Shown: piece after piece, positions 51,350-63,534 of the stretch
How the letters are laid out: every line of letters begins with the position of its first letter
Numbering within the stretch: position 1 is the stretch's first letter
From: Loripinus fragilis
Lineage: Eukaryota; Mollusca; Bivalvia; Lucinida; Lucinidae
Assembly (NCBI GenBank): GCA_964019695.1
Contig: OZ026515.1
Coordinates: 138,528,549 to 138,592,548, forward strand
Direction: 5' to 3'
Length of the DNA: 64,000 bases
The notes under the pieces: generated by a model
Told to the model about the DNA's origin: nothing
Databases searched by the model: none
Seen by the model: the letters and a program-made list of their open reading frames with translations, nothing else
Program-made: the position numbers and the translations under genes

Positions 51350-52392
51350 GTTAGCTCACCTGAGCCGAAGGCTCAAGGTGGGCTATTGTGATCGGTCTTT
51401 GTCCGTTGTGCGTCATCCTTAAACTTTTTCTTTACATGACATTTCCACCTGAACCACTGGTCCAAATTTCAAATAACTTCACATGAATATTCCCTATGAT
51501 ACCCTCTTTCAAAATTGCATATATGGGTTTGCTCCTACCAACAGGAGGGCTGTCAGAGCTCCAGATAAGAATTCTTTTAAACGACATCTCTCGAACCACT
51601 GACCCAAATTCAAAATAATTTCACAGAATTGTTCCTCATAATACCATCTACCAAAATTACACAAATGGTTCTGCTCGCTGAACAAAAGGGCTACCAGAGC
51701 GCCAGATAAGAAATATCTTTAAACGGCGTTTCCTCCTGAACCACTGGTCCAAATTCAAAATAAATTCACAGAATTATTCCACATGATGCACTCTACCAAA
51801 ATTGCACAAATGGTTCCACTCCGCCAAACAAAGAGGCCACAAGAGCTATAGATAAGAACTATCTTTAAACCACTTCTCCTGATCCACTGGTCCAAATTCA
51901 AAATGAGTTCACAGAATTGTTCCTCATGATGCACTCTTCCATTAAATGCACAAATGGTTCCGATCTACTGAACAAAGGGGCTGCGAGAGCTCTAGAAAAG
52001 AAATGTTTTTCAACAGCATTTCCTCTTGGACCACTGTTCCAAATTCAATACTGTTTCACAGAAATGTTCCGCATAAGGTCCACTACCATAATTGCTCAAA
52101 TGGTTTGGAAGCACTGAACCAAAAGGCCCCCAGAGTTATAGATTAGAAATATCTTAAAATGACCTCTCTTCCTGAAAAACTGGTCCAAATTCAAAATAGT
52201 TTTAAAGAAATGCTCCTCATAATGCCTTCTACCAATATTGATCAGAATGTTTAGCTCAGCTGAACAACATGGCCACCAGAGCTAAAAATAGAAATATCTT
52301 TAAATTATATCTCTTCTTAATCACACGTCAATACACCATCTTATGTGCCAGGACTCAGGTGAGTGGTCCAGGGCTTGGGCCAACTTGTTTTA
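51350..52392. repeat. Repeat starting TAGCTCACCTGAGCCGAAGG with ~142-bp internal units
   Basis: Opens with the same TAGCTCACCTGAGC end as the 14.3-kb repeat, reversed. AACCACTGGTCCAAATTC-like blocks recur every 141-144 bp from 51453. It begins 100 bp after the TTC1 stop codon. Confidence 0.75.
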
Positions 52393-52449
52393 ATTTAATT
52401 ATTTCAAAGATTCTTCAGGAATAGATTCATAGATCCTGATCAGGCCTGA

Positions 52450-52616
52450 CATTTTCTAATGTAAGAATAGAGGCAAATAGTGTGGACCTAGATCAGACTG
52501 CTCATATGTGCTCAGTCTGTTCGGAGTCTACACTGTTTGTCAAAGAGGTTTGTAGAACATTTCAGCAGACAATAAAACAGATGACACATGTTTTGATTGG
52601 TGCTTTAAGAGTTAAA
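52450..52616. repeat. Hairpin repeat family G, 3' of TTC1
   Basis: GGACCTAGATCAGACTGCTC, GTGCTCAGTCTGTTCGGAGT, then TTTCAGCAGACAATAAAACA. Confidence 0.68.
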
Positions 52617-53704
52617 ACCTGATCAAAAGAATAGTTGATTGAATTCTTACTAAAGTCTTATTAATATCTACAAGGTACATTTGTATTTCAAGTGGCATGT
52701 GATCACTTCAGTACCTTATCAATCCGTAGTTTTTAGCCTGGCTTAGCAACTGGGCCAGCAGAGGGAAACCATATAAAATAGAACATATTCACAGTACCAA
52801 TTTATTAAGATATTTTCAGTCATAAATAGTTGATATTTATTTGTAAATGAGAGAACATTAAATGAAACAATGCTGAAATCTATGTTGTTCTGCTTCTCTT
52901 CATTCACCATGAAAATTAAATATTTTAACTCTTTGCTTCCTAGCGGCCACTTTTGCCATCTGCTGATAACCTTTGCAAACAGTTTGAACCCAGGTCAGTA
53001 CCGACAGATATTGGTCCAGATCTGGATCCAAACTGTTTGACACTATCAGATTTTCAACAGCGACAACACTTTGACTCGACATAACGCTGTCGACAAACGC
53101 TGCGTCATCTGATTTGATATCTGAAGTGGTGGCCATTTTTCTGTGAACCAAGCTGTTGGTACTATGTTCTGTTCTGTTCTATCCTCTCAATAAAGTATAA
53201 TGTCAAATATATCGCTGGACCCACTCTTAATAGCTCTCAATATCTTGCTAAATAAAGGACTGGTAACCAGCAGTGTACTCATTCAGGCGTGACGGATTTT
53301 TGATCATGAACCTAGCAGCCCAAACCGTTATAATTCACCCAAAAGCTTAAGTCTTGACCGTTAGGGCGAGTTAGTTGGGCAGTTGTTAGTCTATTTATAG
53401 ATATTAGCTCCTTTGTTTAGCGACAATTTTCAAAATGCATATAAATAAACTGTCTTATCTTAGAAGAAAACTCAGTCCGTTCCAAATAATTCCTGATATA
53501 TCAAACACTGCTAAAATAAGATTTCTCAGTTCATCAGAAACGTAATAAAAAGTCAAAAATCACAGCCACTGTTTAAAACACGTCCATTAGTAATCACGTG
53601 ACCAACATTACCCTTGAATTTTTTTGAAAGAAGTCAGCAGATAACAAAAACTTAACCAATATCATTCCAACTGGTATTCATAAACTACCATATTCATGTT
53701 AAAA

Positions 53705-53800
53705 TTCAGATTGATAGTCCTGGTTTAACAATGTAAACACAGATCAGATTGCTCCTGAAGGAGCAGTCTGATCAGGATTTACATTGTAAAATTGGAACGA
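53705..53800. repeat. Hairpin repeat family G, short copy
   Basis: ACAGATCAGATTGCTCCTGA, AGGAGCAGTCTGATCAGGAT within AATGTAAA arms. Confidence 0.68.
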
Positions 53801-54433
53801 GTCCATTAAACAAAATACAAGTAAAAGTAGTTATGGAATGACAGTGTAGGAGCTGTCTGACTACCTTTTATAAATGGGCCTCGGCGTGAGAAATTTGTCT
53901 ATTGCATACGATCAACAAAGGTGTCAACAAGCCTGCGTATCAATGCAGTCTGATCAGCTTTGTTTTTCGCTTTTTCGAAAGTATCATATATAAACTTGCC
54001 TCTTGCAAAACTTCAATATTCTAGCTAGTCTCTGTAGCTGAGCAGGATGGTTTTACTCAGTCAGAAAACGCCAAAGACCGGTTTTCTTGCGTTAGGCCCA
54101 TATTATATTGGACTTGTTCAAATTATGGACAGGTATGGTGCTTTTTAACAATTAAAAAAGACTTCATGATTCATGTAAATCTTCTGCTGACAGACCATTG
54201 GTGTAAAATGTAGTCATATTTTGCCAAAAAATAAAAAAAAAAAATGTCTGTCGTCAATTGCAGTCATGGCTGGGCTTCAAGCGTTATGAGTTTTGAGGTA
54301 GAGGGCACTGATTTCTACTGGCCTCAAGATGGTCATTCTAGCTTAATAATCCAATGAAAAGCAAGCTTTAGACACTTCAAGAAAATTATTTCCAAAAAAT
54401 TGTAATGAAAAAAATCTTGCATCATCCAAATGT

Positions 54434-54752
54434 TGTTTTGGTTTGTTTGTTTTACGTCCCAAGTCAACAGCTATGGTCATGGCGAGACGGTCAGTTCACC
54501 TAACCACACCTTTTCCTGGGCAAGTGTGACCAAGAGGTTAACCAGTACTTCGTGCACATACTTTCGCTTGTAAATGACAACAACCCTTCTTGAATGATTC
54601 AGCCGAAGGGAGGAGAATGACCGTAGAAATTATTTTATGATCAATCTCCATGAAAGTATGGGACCGGGCCGGGATCGAACTTGCGACCCCTGGATCTGCA
54701 GTCAGACTCACATCTGTTGCCAGACACGCTACGGACTGCGCTACACGGCCTG
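54434..54752 (-). mobile_element. tRNA-derived SINE, family C, copy 2
   Basis: Full length. On the minus strand it starts CCAGGCCGTGTAGCGCAGTC, carries GGTCGCAAGTTCGATCCCGG (B box) and ends CTTGGGACGTAAAACAAAC. The head resembles a tRNA but contains an internal partial duplication (GTGTCTGGCAACAGATGTGA). Confidence 0.88.
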
Positions 54753-55354
54753 GTTGTATTGGTAATTTGGACAAGATTGTGAGTTGGACAATGATTTTGC
54801 CCAAAGTTCTTACCTGACTGCACAAAACTACAAGTCAAGAACAAAATGTTGAGACAAACTATAATCATGATAATTGTTTTCACATTGGAGCTAATTGTCT
54901 CTCTTATTCTACGATGTGAAAGTATACCCTGTTTGTAGACACAAATGAATGAATATAATTTTATGACAATCTGATCTGCAGTTGGAGTTATGCCCCCTAA
55001 TTCAGAAATCGTACAACTTTCTTTATCATTGTAATTTTATTCAATTTTTTGTATTTTAACAATGTATTTATTTAAATTATTATTTTTTACGAATTCAATG
55101 TACTTTACAACAATGTTCATAATGTTACAATAGGAAATATAACAGACAAACAAAAACTGCTCCATAAAATGTGATTTACCCCTATGGTACATGTTCTAAA
55201 ATTTTGAACACCCAAAGTGATGGTTATCAGGGCTTGAATTCACTGAATGTTTGACTAGGCCTTTTTGACAGCCAACTAGAGTTCGAAATTTTATAACATC
55301 TACCGTAAAATATGGACACCTTTACTGATAACCTCCTTTGGGCTGTGTACATAG

Positions 55355-55548
55355 GTCCAGATATGTAAACTTTTTGAGCATATAATTTTAATTATTTTCT
55401 TACCCATTGATTTTAACATGACCTTTTTTGTGTCGTGGTTGCTCAAAAAAATGTCTCATTGAGACAGTTCTTACCATCTCATTGAGACGGTTCTTTTGAG
55501 TACCCACAACATGTGTTTTGGTTGAAAAATAAATTTTGATTACACACC
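55355..55548. repeat. Fold-back MITE family D, reversed copy with duplicated arm
   Basis: Contains TCTCATTGAGACAGTTCTTA and then CATCTCATTGAGACGGTTCT, so the inner arm is present twice, followed by GAGTACCCACAACATGTG. Confidence 0.75.
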
Positions 55549-55553
55549 TTTAT

Positions 55554-55747
55554 TTTGTTTGTTTGATTTGATTCTTTACGTCCCATCAACAATCTTTCAG
55601 TTAAACAGGAACAGGTCTTCCTGGGTTGAACCAGTACTAAGCTAGGATAAATGTGTCTTGCTCAAGGACCACAACACAGTGACGCCGGTGAGGCTCAAAC
55701 CCCGACCCCGCGGTCTCGAGTCAAGCACTCTACCACTGAGCTCCCTA
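55554..55747 (-). mobile_element. tRNA-derived SINE, family B, copy 5
   Basis: The tail TTTACGTCCCATCAACAATC and body are intact. The tRNA-like head lacks a few bases (CCACTGAG is followed directly by CTCCCT). Confidence 0.82.
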
Positions 55748-56974
55748 CCTTTATTTTGAGGCCTACCTTTACTGCTCACCTCTTTCGAGCTAGACCTTGT
55801 AACAAATAAACCTATCTTCAGTGTTTGCCACATGGTTAAGCTTAATCCGACCTGCTGAGCTGCATGTATTGAGCCAGAATATTGAATTGTTTACAGGCTG
55901 CAAGTTTAGCTATTATACTTTCCATAAAGGGAATTACAATGGCGCTGATCAGACTGCACGAATGTACAGGCACAGGAGCTTGAAGTTCTAGCCTTAAATC
56001 ACCTCTATAGCCTCACAACCAAAAGCTCACAATGTCATTATGAGATTTTCGGTTTTAGGGTTTAGAAGTGATACATGTATAAGGATAGAACTTCAAGCTC
56101 CTGTGGTGCTGGCTGGTCTGCGCCTTTGTTTGCATGTGAGAGTTAGGTTTCCTCACATCAAGGTCTCTTTACCCTAAGAATGGAACATGTTCATTTTACA
56201 GCCTGATGAGGTTGTGATTTAATGGCAAATAGTGTGATCCCTCATTATACCACTTATAAGGAGTTGTCTGATCTGGGCTTACACTGTATGCAATGTTACT
56301 TCATCAAATATTTTGAGTAAATACTGTCGATCTTCTTACAGTGGATTCCTGCTTTCTAAAATTCCTGGTGTTAAATGAATTTATCACGATAATCTGAAAC
56401 CTTTTTGCCTCCTGGGTGATTCTTCATGCTTTTTTGTCATCTGCTGATTTTTTTTCAAAATTAACTTTTTCGAAAAATTATTTCAGGAATACCCCCAGAG
56501 TGTCAAGAGAGTGTCAAAATCAGAGTGTCAAACAGTTTGGATCCAAATCAGGTCAGCCAGGCCTTATCTAGAGCCAAATTGTTTGCTTAAGTTAGCAGCA
56601 GACGACACTAGGAGGTAAAGAGTTTAATTCCAAACTTTTTTTCTTACAAATTTTATTTCATATTGATAAAATTACAGAATATTTTAAAATAAGATCATTT
56701 CTTTATCTGACAGCAATTTAAAAGATTGTTTATCATCAAGTGATGGGTGAATGAAAATTTAATGAATATACACTGTTTTAATCATTCTACTTTTTACCAT
56801 CCTCGGCAACCCAGGCGTAACCCATTCCGTTACACTGCATTCATGATGAAAGGAGTGAAACGGAATGCTTCACCCCTGGGTAAACGAGGATGCTTTTTAC
56901 CAGTTATAAACCATTTTGGGAACTTAACATTTTCTATTTCTCAAAGACCAGCTAAGATAAGAATGGTGATTATA

Positions 56975-57078
56975 TATCATTTTCTTATTTCATACCCCAA
57001 ACATGTTTTGGGTACTCAAAAGAACCATCTCAATGAGACTATTCTTTTGAGCACCCAAAACACATGTAAAAACTGATC
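56975..57078. repeat. Fold-back MITE family D, short copy
   Basis: TTTTGGGTACTCAAAAGAAC, CATCTCAATGAGACTATTC and GAGCACCCAAAACACATG are seen. Confidence 0.7.
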
Positions 57079-57237
57079 TGGATCCAGACTGTTTGACACT
57101 CTGATAATGTTCCTGAAAGACTTTTTTTGGAAAAAAAGTTAATTTTAAAAAAGTCAGCAGACGACAACTAAAGCATGAAAAATTACCCAGCATGAAAGAG
57201 ATATAAAGTGTGCACAACTGCAGCTGATGACAAATTT

Positions 57238-57524
57238 TGTTTTTCGTTTGTTTGATTTGAGGTATTACTTCCCAGACAACAGCTATGGTCATGTCGAGAC
57301 GGTCAGTTCACCTAACCACACTTTTCCCCTGAGCAAGCTTGACTAAGTGGTTAACCAGTACTTCATGCATGACAACAACCTTTTTGAATCAGCGGAAGCA
57401 GAATGATTGTAGAAATTATTTTAGGATCAATCTCTACTAAAGTATGAGACCGGGCCGGCATCGAACTCGAGACCCCTGGACATGCTGTCGGACTCGCTAC
57501 CGACTGCATTACGGGGCCTGGTGA
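57238..57524 (-). mobile_element. tRNA-derived SINE, family C, copy 3
   Basis: Same body as the 54.4-kb copy with small deletions; reversed B box GGCATCGAACTCGAGACCCC near 57455. Confidence 0.84.
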
Positions 57525-57832
57525 CAATTTTTTGTGGAAAATAAAGCTTGATTCATGTGAATCATCTGCTCACATGTAATATCAAGCCTTACTTTTTTTC
57601 TTAGGCAGGGACTAAATTTGAAAATGTATGCGGAAAATTTGAGGGGGGGGGGGGTAAAATATGGCAGTCCAAAAAGCACAATATTAAATAAATTATAAAA
57701 TATTAGATTTCCAACAAAATTTAATCACAGTTATCTAAACACCAGTCCTCAAATCTACTGAATATCATCTAGATTGACAGCAATTTACCTCGCCCAATTT
57801 TTTCAAAGTGCTCTCAAAAAAAGAAGCACCTG

Positions 57833-58065
57833 GCCCCCGAGGTTATAAAACTTTTTCGTGCTCAACTGAACCGAGCACAAAATTTCAATGGCTAATAAAA
57901 ACTAAATACGAAAAATAAGGAAGTTTATTGCGTTTAGTCTCTCAGATGTTGTATTTATCATGCTTATAAATGTTAAAATGCCAACAATTGTTGGCAATTG
58001 TTGGCATTTTAACATATATGAGCAGGATAAATTCAGTGCAAGAAAGTTTTATAACCTCGGGGCCT
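57833..58065. repeat. MITE family R, copy 4
   Basis: GGCCCCCGAGGTTATAAAAC at left and GTTTTATAACCTCGGGGCC at right: near-perfect terminal inverted repeats of about 19 bp. Contains an extra local inverted repeat, AATGCCAACAATTGTTGGC. Confidence 0.88.
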
Positions 58066-58753
58066 GATTCTCAAATAGATATTTTCTTATTGTCTGTCAT
58101 AATGTACTTGCAGTTTGTGCAAATTTTTAACAAGTAACCCAGGCCCCTTAGTGGAACCTTTAAAACCTTTAGAAACCTTTAATTTGGTTGCAATCCATTT
58201 AAAACCTTTAATTTGGCTGAAAAACCTTTAATAACCTTTATTTTGATTAATAAACCTTTAAATTTTGCAAGATCTGTTAGAACATAAAAAATTGACCATA
58301 AGTACATGTACCAGTATGTTGATGAAACAAACTTTATTTTGCCTAAAATAGCCTTTATAAAAAACCTTTCATTTCATGAGAGTTTGCTAGGGGGCCTGAA
58401 GTAACCACAGCATACACTCCACTGGACAATAAGGAAAGACGATAAAAATTTATGTTCCATGCTAGGTTACCGATACATATTAACAGGTAGCAAGGCTTTG
58501 TTCATAAGCCCCCTGGTTTTGTTTAAATCTCCCCACACACAATTTCAGAAACTTCAAATAATTTATTGTAAAAGATAGAATGTGATACATGCCAAAAGAA
58601 AAACAGACTCATAGCGCCTTATAAGGTTACAGATAGGATGTGTATCTGCGTAATTACTCAATTAAAATCAGTGAAAAAGCAATATTAATAAAATAAATGC
58701 GTTCTGAAAATTCATTATAAAACTGGTTTATGCAAAGGATTAGAACATAACTA

Positions 58754-59329
58754 CAGTAAAATCTGTCTTAAGCAGCCACTCAAACAGAAGACCAAAAATT
58801 GGTTTTCAATACTGATTATCGCTTAAAGCTGCATAGTCTGTAACTTTTGATCTTTTAATTTTTGAAATAATGTTTCTATTTTTCAAGAACACAGTAAAAA
58901 ACTAAAAATCAGGAATACATTTTACCAATTTCGTAAATCTTTACAAATTATCAGTATCAAAACAACAGCATTTGTGTTAAAATTTGACTGTCTATAATTA
59001 TTGGAGGGACGCAAATAATTACCAACAAGAGAAAAAACACGTGTTTTTATAAGATAATTCACTTTTCCATGCAGTTTTCAGCTATAGTGAACAGATTTAT
59101 TGTGAAAGCTTAACTTAATTCTGCTTTTACAAATAATTTAAAATAAAAAAATAAAAAAATCGAAAAATGTTCATAGTTGCAGACTTAGTCTCTTTAATGC
59201 AGGTCAAAGTGTTGCAGAATGCTCCAAAAGAGTATTCTGCAATGCTTCTGACCTTCATTTAGCTACCATTTATCTTTAAGACCTTTGTTTTGTCTAGTTT
59301 TGAGTGGCCGCTTAAGACAGGTTTTACTG
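58754..59329. repeat. CAGT..ACTG MITE carrying a nested insertion
   Basis: CAGTAAAATCTGTCTTAAGC at left and CTTAAGACAGGTTTTACTG at right, TA flanks. It matches the 62010-62215 copy except for a 367-bp insertion. Confidence 0.86.
58827..59193. repeat. Nested MITE with TTAA target duplication (piggyBac-like)
   Basis: Flanked by TTAA at 58823-58826 and 59194-59197. Ends AGCTGCATAGTCTGTAACT and AGTTGCAGACTTAGTCTCT are imperfect inverted repeats (14 of 19). The uninterrupted sequence is seen at about 62082-62091 (ACATAATGCAGG). Confidence 0.82.
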
Positions 59330-59552
59330 TATAATTAAACAAGGAGGTTCCAACAGTGATGTCATAATATGTTTTGGTACTAAATCTCATAGTTATTTTG
59401 AGTTAAAACGGTTTGGGGATTTACCTAGCGTCACTGGCATAAACTGTTTGTGGAAAAGTATACATGTCGAAATGACGACATGTTTACTATGACACTGGAA
59501 ATGTATTTTTTACAGACAGGGAACAATTTTACCACTGAACTGCTTACAACTA

Positions 59553-59775
59553 CTGTCCTGCCAGCCAAGAGTAACAGTGATGTCATGTTTTGTGTACAAT
59601 TGTTAAGTTAAACATTAACTTGTACACTCCACTTGAGCTAATGCCAATTGATAGATCACTTGTGTATTAATCCTATCCACAGGATAGGATTAATACACAA
59701 GTGATCTATCGATTCTAAGTCCCTGATAACTTCGTAAACAAAACATGATGTCACCTTCATGGCTGGCATGACAGC
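59553..59775. repeat. Palindromic MITE, CTGTCCTGCCAGCC ends, copy 2
   Basis: Same ends and hairpin core (GATAGATCACTTGTGTATTA, then TAATACACAAGTGATCTATC). The hairpin is kept almost exactly while the flanking interior differs. Confidence 0.85.
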
Positions 59776-60815
59776 AGTTATTGTTAATTTATCTTATGGT
59801 TCCCATATATTTATGCAGTGTGATCTTTGTTTAGTAAACCAGTCAAGGCTGTCTGCTAAATGTGTCAAAATGAATGGCATAGCGAGGACAGAAAAGACGA
59901 ACGAAACAACATAAAAAACAAAAACAAACATAATTTAATCATATGAAACTGTCAGTGGAAGAAACAGAAATCATTTGTTAAGAGTAAACTTGAAAAACTT
60001 CTGATTGAAGTTTGAAACACCACAAATAACGTTGTAATTGGCATAATCAACAATATTTAGTGGTAAATCTGTAAGCCACCAAGAAATATGACGATGCAAA
60101 AGTAACTTATAAGTTATAGCATGTTTTGTTTATTTTACATTTTAATGGCTATGCAATTAAAATTCTGAAAAGCCAATTCTTTGGAAAAAGAGGAGTAACT
60201 AATCAATATCACCACAAAACCTTATCTGTAACCCTGCCTTTAACATCTCAAATTAGGGACAGTAGCAATAAATTAGTATACAGAGCATTCTGGTACTGTT
60301 CCCTATTATACAGTATGAGTGACCTGGTCCCCTTTTATTTGGGACTAGTAAAAAATTTCTGTTTCTGTGACAAGTATATAAAGACAGTGAGTTGATATAC
60401 ATGTAATTCTGATCTTACAATCTGTTCAGATATAGAAAGGCAGTATTTATATAAATATTATTTAAAGTTTACATTATTCTCTTACCATGCATGAAAAATG
60501 TATAAATATTTCAACAAATAAAAGCTAATTTAACATTGACAACAATAATAAAGATTTATCTATAGAACAATTGTACAAGGGCAGAGAAAAGAAAGGTCTG
60601 GGCCTAACCCAGTAAAAATCAACTTTGTTATTTTTTTTATCATACATGTAATACAAGGCCTTATAACTTTATCCACCAATTTTGATTTGTATGAAGATGT
60701 TTTGTAACAGCTCCAATATATTTTTACCCTTTTTCAAGCTTATCAATATTCTATCAAAAAAATGCATTGATCAACGATGTTGCACCTGAGAGCTATATAA
60801 TTCCATTCATTAAAC
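59776..60815. other. Downstream intergenic DNA, no feature recognised
   Basis: AT-rich, with an 89-codon chance open frame at 60126-60395 lacking known motifs. Confidence 0.5.
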
Positions 60816-61312
60816 TTGATAAACCACTCGTGGTTCACATATTTAGTAACGTTATATAATGACACCCGTATCAATATTGCATATTTATGCCATAATCTTA
60901 GTTTTGTCACACATAAAAAAACGTGATTTGAAAGTAGTTTTAGTGTCATATGATAAATAGAATATAATATACGTGCACCTGTATTATTAAATTCAGTAAA
61001 ATCACTGGGTCTGGTTCCCTGTAGACTGACAATTTACATGTAGAGGTAAAGATGTGAAAATTTTCAGCCAATCAGTGGACAGAAAATGGCTAATATGTCA
61101 AGTTGATTGGTTATCTGGGGATGTTATCTGTATAAGATTTAGAGACAGAATGGTTGAGTGATACCTGGACCTTTAATACTCCAGTCTGGTCTTTTAAACT
61201 TGAAACGAAAAAGCAATAAAATGCTTGGCAAAGCCTCACAAGTTAACTCTTTTCCCCAACTCATTTAATGAATTCAACAATACATGAGTACACATGTAAT
61301 ATCCTCTATGTA
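60816..61312. repeat. Repeat family S, copy 3
   Basis: TTGATAAACCACTCGTGGTT to TAATATCCTCTATG, with about 200 bp of unrelated sequence inserted near 61000-61200. Confidence 0.7.
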
Positions 61313-61399
61313 TGGTAACTGTACTGAAAATTTGAACGCTATTTTCTCTCTGTTCTCAAATGTTATCAGATCTGAAACTCAAAAAATGCTCGTCAGAAC

Positions 61400-61475
61400 A
61401 GCAAACAGGGAAGACCCTGATCAGACTGCTTCTGAAGAAGCAGTCTGATCTGGGTCTGCCCTGTTGTCTGGGCTT
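61400..61475. repeat. Hairpin repeat family G, short copy
   Basis: CTGATCAGACTGCTTCTGAA, GAAGCAGTCTGATCTGGGTC; perfect arms. Confidence 0.68.
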
Positions 61476-62009
61476 TTGTGACAGGCAACTACTGTTCAAA
61501 ATTTTAGAACATTTCCTGTAGCAGATTTTGTAAAAACAGCAGATAAATCAGATTTGAACGATAAAGTTGGTGGACCTTGCATTGTAATTGTATGCCAAAA
61601 TATAGCATTGCTGATTTTTTCTAGGTTAGGCTGAGAACTTTTTAATCTGCTTGTGTATTTTGACTAGGAAAAACAATGTACACAAAATAGTGAAGAAATG
61701 AGCAATAATGCACCATCTTATTGGCAGTATCATACACAATATATAACTGTTTACCTTTGGCCTAAAATATTTGGGCAAGCGCATAAGATGTTGGTACCTA
61801 TAGCATAAGCGCAAAAGCCCCTTTTAAACCCATGCCTACATATCCAGCGAGGCTAAATATCTAAATTTTTGTCTAAGTCTTCTTCTACATCAAGAGTAGC
61901 AAATGCTCTGGAGTCTGTACATTTGCATTTGTGCAGGCTTGCCGAAGCATTCAATGCTCTGCAATGCGATAAGTACCAAAATCTCAAGTACTGGCTAATT
62001 TATATGGTA

Positions 62010-62215
62010 CAGTAAACCCTGTCTTAAGTGGCCACTCAAAAAGAAGACCAAAATTGGTTTTCAAGAAAATTATCACATAATGCAGGTTAAAAGTATTGCA
62101 GGATGCTCCAATGGGGAGCATTCTGCAATACTTTTGACCTTCATTAAGCTACCATTTGTTGTTAAGATCTTTGTTTTGTCTATTTTTGACTGGCCACTTA
62201 AGACATGTTTTACTG
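62010..62215. repeat. CAGT..ACTG MITE, empty copy
   Basis: CAGTAAACCCTGTCTTAAGT at left, CACTTAAGACATGTTTTACT and G at right, TA on both sides. Inner hairpin TATTGCAGGATGCTCC / GGAGCATTCTGCAATA. Confidence 0.86.
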
Positions 62216-62284
62216 TATATACATTCTTAATTTCAAGCCAGTTTTAAGTTACATAGTTCTATATCTCTATGTCAAAAAAAGGAT

Positions 62285-62440
62285 TTTTAGCAGAAAATTG
62301 TAATTAGTTTCTTACCTGTCAATGAAAACATGTGTTTTTGGTGCTCAAACGAACCATCTCATTGAGACTGTTCTTTTGAGTACCCACAACATATGTTTTG
62401 GTTGAGAAAAAGAGAAATAATTTTCTATTACACTCTTATC
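62285..62440. repeat. Fold-back MITE family D, reversed copy
   Basis: GGTGCTCAAACGAACCATCT, CATTGAGACTGTTCTTTTGA and GTACCCACAACATATGTTTT are followed by GGTTGAGAAAAAGAGAAAT. Confidence 0.75.
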
Positions 62441-62686
62441 TGGAGGTCTGAGTTCCATGCATTGCTGTGGCGGCACATGATGATTGGCAAATAGAGGGGA
62501 TACTGACAGATACTAGTTGGCTTTCCCGGGATCTAAACTCTTTTCTAGAGAGGAAATTACTAGAGGCAGCAGGACTTTTGTTAACAGCATCATTCGGCTT
62601 CAAGACTGGCTTTCCCTTTTCAAAACTACCCCAAATCGTAATTTAGCCATAAGAAATATGGTTATCTATTCCAAAGCAATTCCAAC

Positions 62687-63006
62687 AGGCCGCGTAGCCC
62701 AGTCGGTAACGTGTCTGGCTACAGATGCGTGTCTGACAGCAGATCCAGGGGTCATGAGTTCGATCCCGGCCCGGTCCCATACTTTCGTGGAGATTGATCA
62801 TGAAATAATTTCTACGGTCATTCTCCTCCCTTCTGCTGATTCATTCAAGAAGGGTTGTTGTCAGTTACAAGCGAAAGTATATGCACAAATTACTGGTTAA
62901 CCGCTTGTTCAAGCCTGCCCAGGAAAAAGTGTGGTTCAGTGAACTGACTGTCCCGCAATGACCATAGCTGTTGACTTGGGACGTAAAGCAACAAAAACAA
63001 ACAAAC
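62687..63006 (+). mobile_element. tRNA-derived SINE, family C, copy 4
   Basis: Plus-strand copy: GGCCGCGTAGCCCAGTCGGT (A box), CATGAGTTCGATCCCGGCCC (B box), a 200-bp body, and the end TGTTGACTTGGGACGTAAAG with CAAACAAACA. It gives rise to a spurious 127-codon open frame. Confidence 0.88.
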
Positions 63007-63029
63007 ATGTAGATCCGTCTTGTAAGATA

Positions 63030-63223
63030 CAGTGCAGTCCCTTTATAACACACCATGTTATAACACAGATTTGGATATAACAGGGCCATGTTTTGGCTCC
63101 AAATTTTTTTTTACCATTGAGTTTTACAAGGAAATTATTGGAAAATGTACCTTTGTAAAATTCCATGGGGAAAAAATATTTGGGAGCCACAAAATAACTG
63201 TGTTATGATATGGGACTGCACTG
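63030..63223. repeat. CAGT..ACTG MITE, second subfamily
   Basis: CAGTGCAGTCCCTTTATAAC at left and TATGGGACTGCACTG at right, TA flanks. The interior TTTGGCTCCAAATTTTT is mirrored near AAAAAATATTTGGGAGCC. Confidence 0.82.
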
Positions 63224-63270
63224 TATCAAGAATCTCAATATCAAGATTTATAAATAATAAGCATATTTTT

Positions 63271-63369
63271 ACCATTAAACTCTTCTAGAAAACCCTTATC
63301 ATGTTTATATTATAAAGGTTTTCCAAGAAATCCAGCCCCAGTTCCTGAAATGAGACCTAAACCTGAAAG
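63271..63369 (+). other. Weak exon-like stretch at the right end
   Basis: A possible acceptor (CTCTTCTAG), an open frame with GFPRNPAPVPEMRPKPE, and a GTATGT donor-like site. Proline-rich and short; no family recognised. It may belong to a plus-strand gene continuing past 64000, or be chance. Confidence 0.22.
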
Positions 63370-63534
63370 TATGTGCTGCTTGAGTATGAAATATTCACTT
63401 CAAATTCAACTTACTTATTTTCAGTGAGGTCCCACAAGAGACATTTTGCTGCCAAACTTTTTATTTAAGCTATTTTGAGATCAAATAAAGCAGCCATGGT
63501 GAAAGTATTGACTAATGTAACAGCCTCTAGATGA

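Noticed and set aside
62688..62780. tRNA gene (A and B box present)
   Set aside because: The head of a SINE: four copies share a long 3' body and tail, and the cloverleaf is not complete.
62517..62900. 127-codon plus-strand open frame, and minus-strand frames at 54538-54883
   Set aside because: Both come from SINE family C ('GRVAQSV..CLATD' translation).
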